Part shown: piece by piece, positions 15,567 through 18,930 of the stretch | How the letters are laid out: every line of letters begins with the position of its first letter | Numbering within the stretch: the first letter of the stretch is position 1 | Source: DATJFH01 sp035495815 | GTDB lineage: Bacteria > Acidobacteriota > Terriglobia > Bryobacterales > Bryobacteraceae | NCBI GenBank assembly: GCA_035495815.1 | Contig: DATJFH010000337.1 | Coordinates: forward strand, 1-18,930 | Direction: 5' to 3' | DNA length: 18,930 nucleotides | Made by a program: the position numbers and the translations under genes | The notes under the pieces: model-generated | Databases searched by the model: none | What the model was told of the DNA's origin: nothing | What the model saw: only the letters and a program-made list of their open reading frames with translations

Positions 15567-18500
15567 TTAGAACAGCAACTTCAAGGCAAACTGATTCTGG
15601 CGCGGACTGGTTACGGTGCTCGACACGGTCCCAGCCGCCGTGGTCCCGATCGACCCGTTCGGCAATCCGAAATTCGGGTGGTTCAGAAAATTGAACGATT
15701 CGATCCGGAGTTGCAGCCGCACCCGCTCGGTAACCGGGATGCTCTTGAACAGCGAAAAATCCCATTGCGCCAGCCGCGGACCCGTCAGAATATTGCGTCC
15801 GGAATTTCCGAAAGCGAAGCCGACCGGCGATACGAAGGCTTTGGTGTCGAACCAGCGCTCGACAGTGCGGTCGCCATAGGGAAGGGCTCCGGAAGAAATC
15901 CGGTCGGGCCGCTGCGTGCCGCCCGCGTTGGCCACGTTCACATTGAACGTGGGCGTGAAGGTGTGGCCGGCCTGCACCTGGAAGATGCCGTTGAGCTGCC
16001 AGCCGCCCAGCGCCGTATTCCAGGGGCCGCCGCGATTCAACAGCCGCTTCCCTTTGCCCACCGGCAGCTCGTAAGCGTAGCTGGTGACGAACCGCTGCCG
16101 GATGTCATAATTCGCGTTCCCCTTTTCGCCGTGCCGGTTGAAGGCATCCTGGATGCCGGCGCCCATGAGGTCCAGCAGGGTCTGGGTGTCGTCGATGAAA
16201 TGGCTCCAGGTATAGGCGGTGAGAAACGTGAGCCCGCCGGAGAAGCGTCTTTCCACCTTCGCCACCAGTCCCTGGTAATTCGAATTGGCGAACGGCTCCA
16301 CGCGGTTGATGGAGGTGAATTGCGGGAACGGGCTGCGGGGCTGCTGCGCGCCGGGTCCGGGCCGCGGCTGATTGGCATTCCGGGATCCGGTCAGCTTGTG
16401 CCCGGCCGACGCCGAATAAGCGACGTCGATCAGCAGGTTGGGAATAAGCTCGTTCTGCACGTCGAAATTCCACTGTTCCATGTATCCGTTATGCATGTTC
16501 TGATCGAAGCTGATGACGCCGCGGTTCACCTGGTTGATGGTCGGCTGCAGGACGCCGTCCGGGAATCCTCTGGCCAGCGTGAAGGTGGGGTTCAACTGAT
16601 CGCCGTTATAGGAATAGGACTGGTTGAACGGGGGATTGAAAGAGAGCCTGCCGTTGATACCGAACAGCGACGTGCCCTGGTTGAAGATCCCATAGGAGCT
16701 GCGGATGACGGTCTTACGCGGCAGCCGCCAGGCGAAACCGAATCGCGGCGCGAAGTCGGTCTTGTAGAATTTGACCAGCGCGCGGTCCTCGAGCGAGTCG
16801 CCGCGCGATCCGGCGAGCACCAGCTTCCCGAAATCCGGTCCGGGCTCCAGGATGAAGTTGCTCATGCGGTCGTAGTTATCCCAGAACGGAGAGCTCATGT
16901 CCCAACGGATCCCCAGATTGAGGGTGAGGTTCTTCGTCACCTGCCAGTCGTCCTGGAAATAGAAGCCGTAGTAGCGCTGCCGGAGATCCCCGATGGTGGG
17001 CGTGGTGACGCTGGCCGTACCGGGCACGCCGAGCAGCAGGTCGGCCACGCCCGATCCGGTGCCTGCGCGGCGCTGCGGGTCCTGCGTGAAGGTCCCGTTG
17101 AAGGCGAAGCTCCCTCTTGTACCGCTCGGCGTAAAGGCGTTACTGATAATGAAGCGGACATCGAGGCCTCCCTTGAAGGTATGGCTGCCATGTACGATCG
17201 ATACGCCGTCCGCGATCTGGGTCACTTGCGAGAGCTTGTTGTTCGGCAGCGTGCCGCCTTCGCCGATCCCCGTGAAACCGGTCACCGAGACCGCCGGCAG
17301 CCCGCCGATGATGGAGAAGAAGGGCAGTCCCTTGAAGCCGTATTCTTCGATCAGCCGCTCTTCTACCTGTGTCAGGCGCTGCGTGCTGAGCCGGTTGAAG
17401 CCCAGCCGAAAGTCGTTGATGATTCGCGGGCTGAAAGTATGGGTTTCGCTCAAGGCTGCGCCATGAGCGGTGGTAGGGCTTCGCGCGCTGCTGATCTGCC
17501 CAACCGCGGGAGCGGGCAGCGGACCCGGCGTCGTGCCGTTGGCGTCCGTCAGGCTGTAGCGGCCGAACATGGTATCCATGCTCGAAAGGTTCAGATCGAA
17601 GCGAGCATCGTACTGATTGCTGCTGGTGTGATTTCCGGGATTCAGAATGAAGTTGTTGGGGCCGGACAAGTTGGGCGCCGGGTAAACGTCCACTGTGCGC
17701 TTGCCGGTCGGGTCAAACCGTGAGGAAGGGATCTGGTTGCCCGGGAATTGGTCCCGGATGGAGCCCGTGCCGGACGGATTGGGCCGCGTGGTCGCCGGAT
17801 CGAAAACCGGCACGGAGAAGATTCCGTTTCGTTCATTCTGGGTTGGGATCGTGGAAACATTGGTCACGCCTTGCGCGATGCGCGTCCCCTGGTAGCTGCC
17901 GAACAGGAACAGCTTGTTGCGGACGATCGGTCCACCCGCCGTTCCTCCGAACTGATTCTGGCGGAAGGCCGGCAGGCTGCGGCCGGCGCGGTTGTTGAAA
18001 AAATTGTTGGCGTCGAGGGCGTCATTCCGCAAAAACTCGAACACCGAGCCATGCAGATCGTTGGTGCCCGACTTGATGGTCGCGTTGATGACGGCTCCGC
18101 CGTAGCGTCCGAATTCCGCGCTGAAGTTGTTGTTCTGGACTTTGAATTCCTGCAGCGCGTCGATGGAAGGCGACACCGCCTGCGTCGAGAAGGATTGCAG
18201 GTCCAGCACGTACGAATTGTTATCGACCCCGTCGAGCAGGAAGTTGTTATTCAGGGGCCGGGCGCCGTTGGCTGAGAAGTCGGCCGTGCCGCGGGATTGA
18301 CCACCGGTGGGTACCGTGCCGGCGGTGAGCACTGCCAGTTGTTGATAATCGCGGCCGTTCAGCGGCAGTTCCAGGATGGATTTGTTCTGGACTACCTGGC
18401 CGATGGAGGACGTGCCGGTTTCGAGCAGCGGCGACTCGGCCCGGATCTCGACCGACTGGTCGATTGCTCCCACCGCCAAGGTGAAGTCCACCCGCATGCG

Positions 18501-18782
18501 CTGTTGGACGTTCAACAGCAAGCCCGGCCGGACGGCCGTGGAGAATCCGGACATGGCGACCTTCGCCGTGTAGTTTCCGATGCGAACCGGCGTAAAGATG
18601 TATTCGCCGGACGAATCCGATTGGGTTTCCTGCGACACGTTCGTGTCCACGTTCAGGAGCGAAACCTTCGCGCCGACAACCACGGCGCCGCTCGAATCGG
18701 TGACAATTCCGAAGATTGTGCCGGCATCCTGCGCCAGCAGCGTGGTGATAGAGCAGAATAGCAGCAACGCCCCTGATTTCAT
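15567..18782 (-). CDS. TonB-dependent receptor, Oar-like, with carboxypeptidase-regulatory domain
   Basis: A 1,071-residue outer-membrane protein. Residues 1-18 are a signal peptide (LLFCSITTLLAQ-DAG). A carboxypeptidase-regulatory-like beta domain follows (about 20-100: GTIFGIVTDSSGAVVVGAKV, SSGEYIFTPVRIGNYTAKV), then a plug domain (about 105-240: ELPLNGRDYQQLAVL, NNNFLLDGVDNNSY, EFKVQNNNFSAEFGRYGGAVIN, TIKSGTNDLHGSVFEFLRND) and a large beta-barrel to the C-terminal LLF, whose final Phe is usual for barrel insertion. Such Oar-like receptors are very numerous in Acidobacteria and are thought to import large substrates or act in surface functions; the ligand is unknown. No TonB box is evident. 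The reading frame is intact. The sequence immediately before the ATG is the 3' end of a group II intron, so the native promoter and ribosome site must be upstream of it or within it. Confidence 0.93.
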   Translation of the reverse strand: MKSGALLLFCSITTLLAQDAGTIFGIVTDSSGAVVVGAKVSLLNVDTNVSQETQSDSSGEYIFTPVRIGNYTAKVAMSGFSTAVRPGLLLNVQQRMRVDFTLAVGAIDQSVEIRAESPLLETGTSSIGQVVQNKSILELPLNGRDYQQLAVLTAGTVPTGGQSRGTADFSANGARPLNNNFLLDGVDNNSYVLDLQSFSTQAVSPSIDALQEFKVQNNNFSAEFGRYGGAVINATIKSGTNDLHGSVFEFLRNDALDANNFFNNRAGRSLPAFRQNQFGGTAGGPIVRNKLFLFGSYQGTRIAQGVTNVSTIPTQNERNGIFSVPVFDPATTRPNPSGTGSIRDQFPGNQIPSSRFDPTGKRTVDVYPAPNLSGPNNFILNPGNHTSSNQYDARFDLNLSSMDTMFGRYSLTDANGTTPGPLPAPAVGQISSARSPTTAHGAALSETHTFSPRIINDFRLGFNRLSTQRLTQVEERLIEEYGFKGLPFFSIIGGLPAVSVTGFTGIGEGGTLPNNKLSQVTQIADGVSIVHGSHTFKGGLDVRFIISNAFTPSGTRGSFAFNGTFTQDPQRRAGTGSGVADLLLGVPGTASVTTPTIGDLRQRYYGFYFQDDWQVTKNLTLNLGIRWDMSSPFWDNYDRMSNFILEPGPDFGKLVLAGSRGDSLEDRALVKFYKTDFAPRFGFAWRLPRKTVIRSSYGIFNQGTSLFGINGRLSFNPPFNQSYSYNGDQLNPTFTLARGFPDGVLQPTINQVNRGVISFDQNMHNGYMEQWNFDVQNELIPNLLIDVAYSASAGHKLTGSRNANQPRPGPGAQQPRSPFPQFTSINRVEPFANSNYQGLVAKVERRFSGGLTFLTAYTWSHFIDDTQTLLDLMGAGIQDAFNRHGEKGNANYDIRQRFVTSYAYELPVGKGKRLLNRGGPWNTALGGWQLNGIFQVQAGHTFTPTFNVNVANAGGTQRPDRISSGALPYGDRTVERWFDTKAFVSPVGFAFGNSGRNILTGPRLAQWDFSLFKSIPVTERVRLQLRIESFNFLNHPNFGLPNGSIGTTAAGTVSSTVTSPRQNQFALKLLF

Positions 18783-18784
18783 TG

Positions 18785-18830
18785 GTAAATTTTAGCGCGG
18801 TACTGGCTTACACCAGTCCGTTTCTAATTT
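18785..18830 (-). ncRNA. Group II intron domain VI with candidate branch-point A
   Basis: Outer stem AAATTAG (18824-18830) pairs with CTAAAATTT (18787-18795), leaving two unpaired As (18792-18793). An inner helix, CGGACTGG with CCAGTACCG, closes on TGTAAG. The unpaired A at 18792 is seven bases from the 3' terminal AC (18785), the distance expected for the lariat branch point (7-8). This sets the 3' splice site between 18785 and 18784. Confidence 0.75.
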
Positions 18831-18838
18831 CCCCTTTC

Positions 18839-18871
18839 AAACCGTGCTTGCGGTTTTCCCGCACACGGCTT
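18839..18871 (-). ncRNA. Group II intron domain V (catalytic hairpin)
   Basis: The minus strand folds as a lower stem AAGCCGUG/CACGGUUU, a two-base AG bulge on the 3' side and an upper stem UGCGG/CCGCA closed by a GAAAA loop. This is the standard domain V layout, including the AGC catalytic triad near its 5' base (18868-18870). At 33 bases it is one shorter than the usual 34, with the upper stem one pair short. Confidence 0.82.
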
Positions 18872-18930
18872 AACGATGAGCTTTATTGGTGTGGCTTGCG
18901 CCGGGTATTTCACGGCGCCCATCAACTTGT

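Larger units (their letters stand above)
18785..18930 (-). mobile_element. Group II intron, 3' end (continues beyond the window)
   Basis: Read on the minus strand, this stretch ends with a domain V hairpin (18839-18871), a short G-rich linker (GAAAGGGG, 18831-18838) and a domain VI hairpin with a bulged adenosine, finishing in AC at 18786-18785. That is the order and spacing of the 3' end of a bacterial group II intron. The remaining part (18872-18930) would be the end of domain IV and possibly of the intron-encoded reverse transcriptase; one frame stops at 18870-18872, but 19 residues are too few to identify it. Whether the intron is complete, mobile or a remnant cannot be judged here. Confidence 0.8.

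Noticed and set aside
15678..17723. 681-codon plus-strand frame inside the receptor gene.
   Set aside because: It is antisense to a clear TonB-dependent receptor; composition is Arg/Gly/Val-rich with no domain.
18831..18930. A minus-strand frame running through the domain V hairpin (ending about 18829).
   Set aside because: It translates a structured RNA; such readings across intron domain V are a known source of spurious proteins.
1..18930. CRISPR arrays, tRNA or rRNA genes, phage genes or toxin-antitoxin pairs.
   Set aside because: No spaced direct repeats, cloverleaf, rRNA sequence or matching proteins were seen on either strand.

Overview
The window looks like chromosomal DNA from an acidobacterium of the Bryobacterales / Candidatus Solibacter type. 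By eye the DNA is GC-rich. Three features point to this group: a secreted CHRD protein ending in a domain that matches the 'Solibacter C-terminal' family, a ~1,070-residue Oar-type TonB-dependent receptor with an N-terminal carboxypeptidase-regulatory domain, and an LptF-LptG permease made as one polypeptide. The organism call is inference from gene content; no rRNA or tRNA gene is present.

Layout. (1) Positions 1-5573, minus strand: a tightly packed cluster of a secreted TldD-type metallopeptidase, a secreted TldE-like homologue without the metal site, and a fused LptF-LptG lipopolysaccharide-transport permease cut off by the left window edge. (2) 5657-6607, minus: a SAM-dependent methyltransferase, divergent from (3) 6875-11218, plus: glycerol kinase, a triple-CHRD secreted protein and, 9 bases after it, a secreted metallo-beta-lactamase-fold protein. 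(4) 11252-11542, minus: a small FtsB/DivIC-like division protein. (5) 11607-15494, plus: an apparent four-gene operon of cutA, a HAD phosphatase/phosphomutase, a membrane sensor-kinase-like protein with a receiver-like domain, and a small secreted protein of unknown function. (6) 15567-18782, minus: the TonB-dependent receptor. (7) 18785-18930, minus: the 3' end of a group II intron (domains V and VI) ending two bases before the receptor start codon and running off the right edge.

Most of the window concerns the cell envelope: LPS export, division, outer-membrane transport and secreted proteins. Three items stand out. The group II intron end abuts the receptor start codon, so splicing may decide what lies upstream of that gene. 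The 810-residue sensor-kinase-like protein has lost the phospho-accepting His, the N-box Asn and the receiver Asp, and so looks like a pseudokinase. The TldD/TldE-like pair carries signal peptides, one partner having an intact HExxxH site and the other a degraded one. Very long open frames lie antisense to most of the real genes; they are GC-rich shadows and are not annotated. No gene-free stretch exceeds 300 bases; the longest is the 267-base methyltransferase-glpK divergent region.
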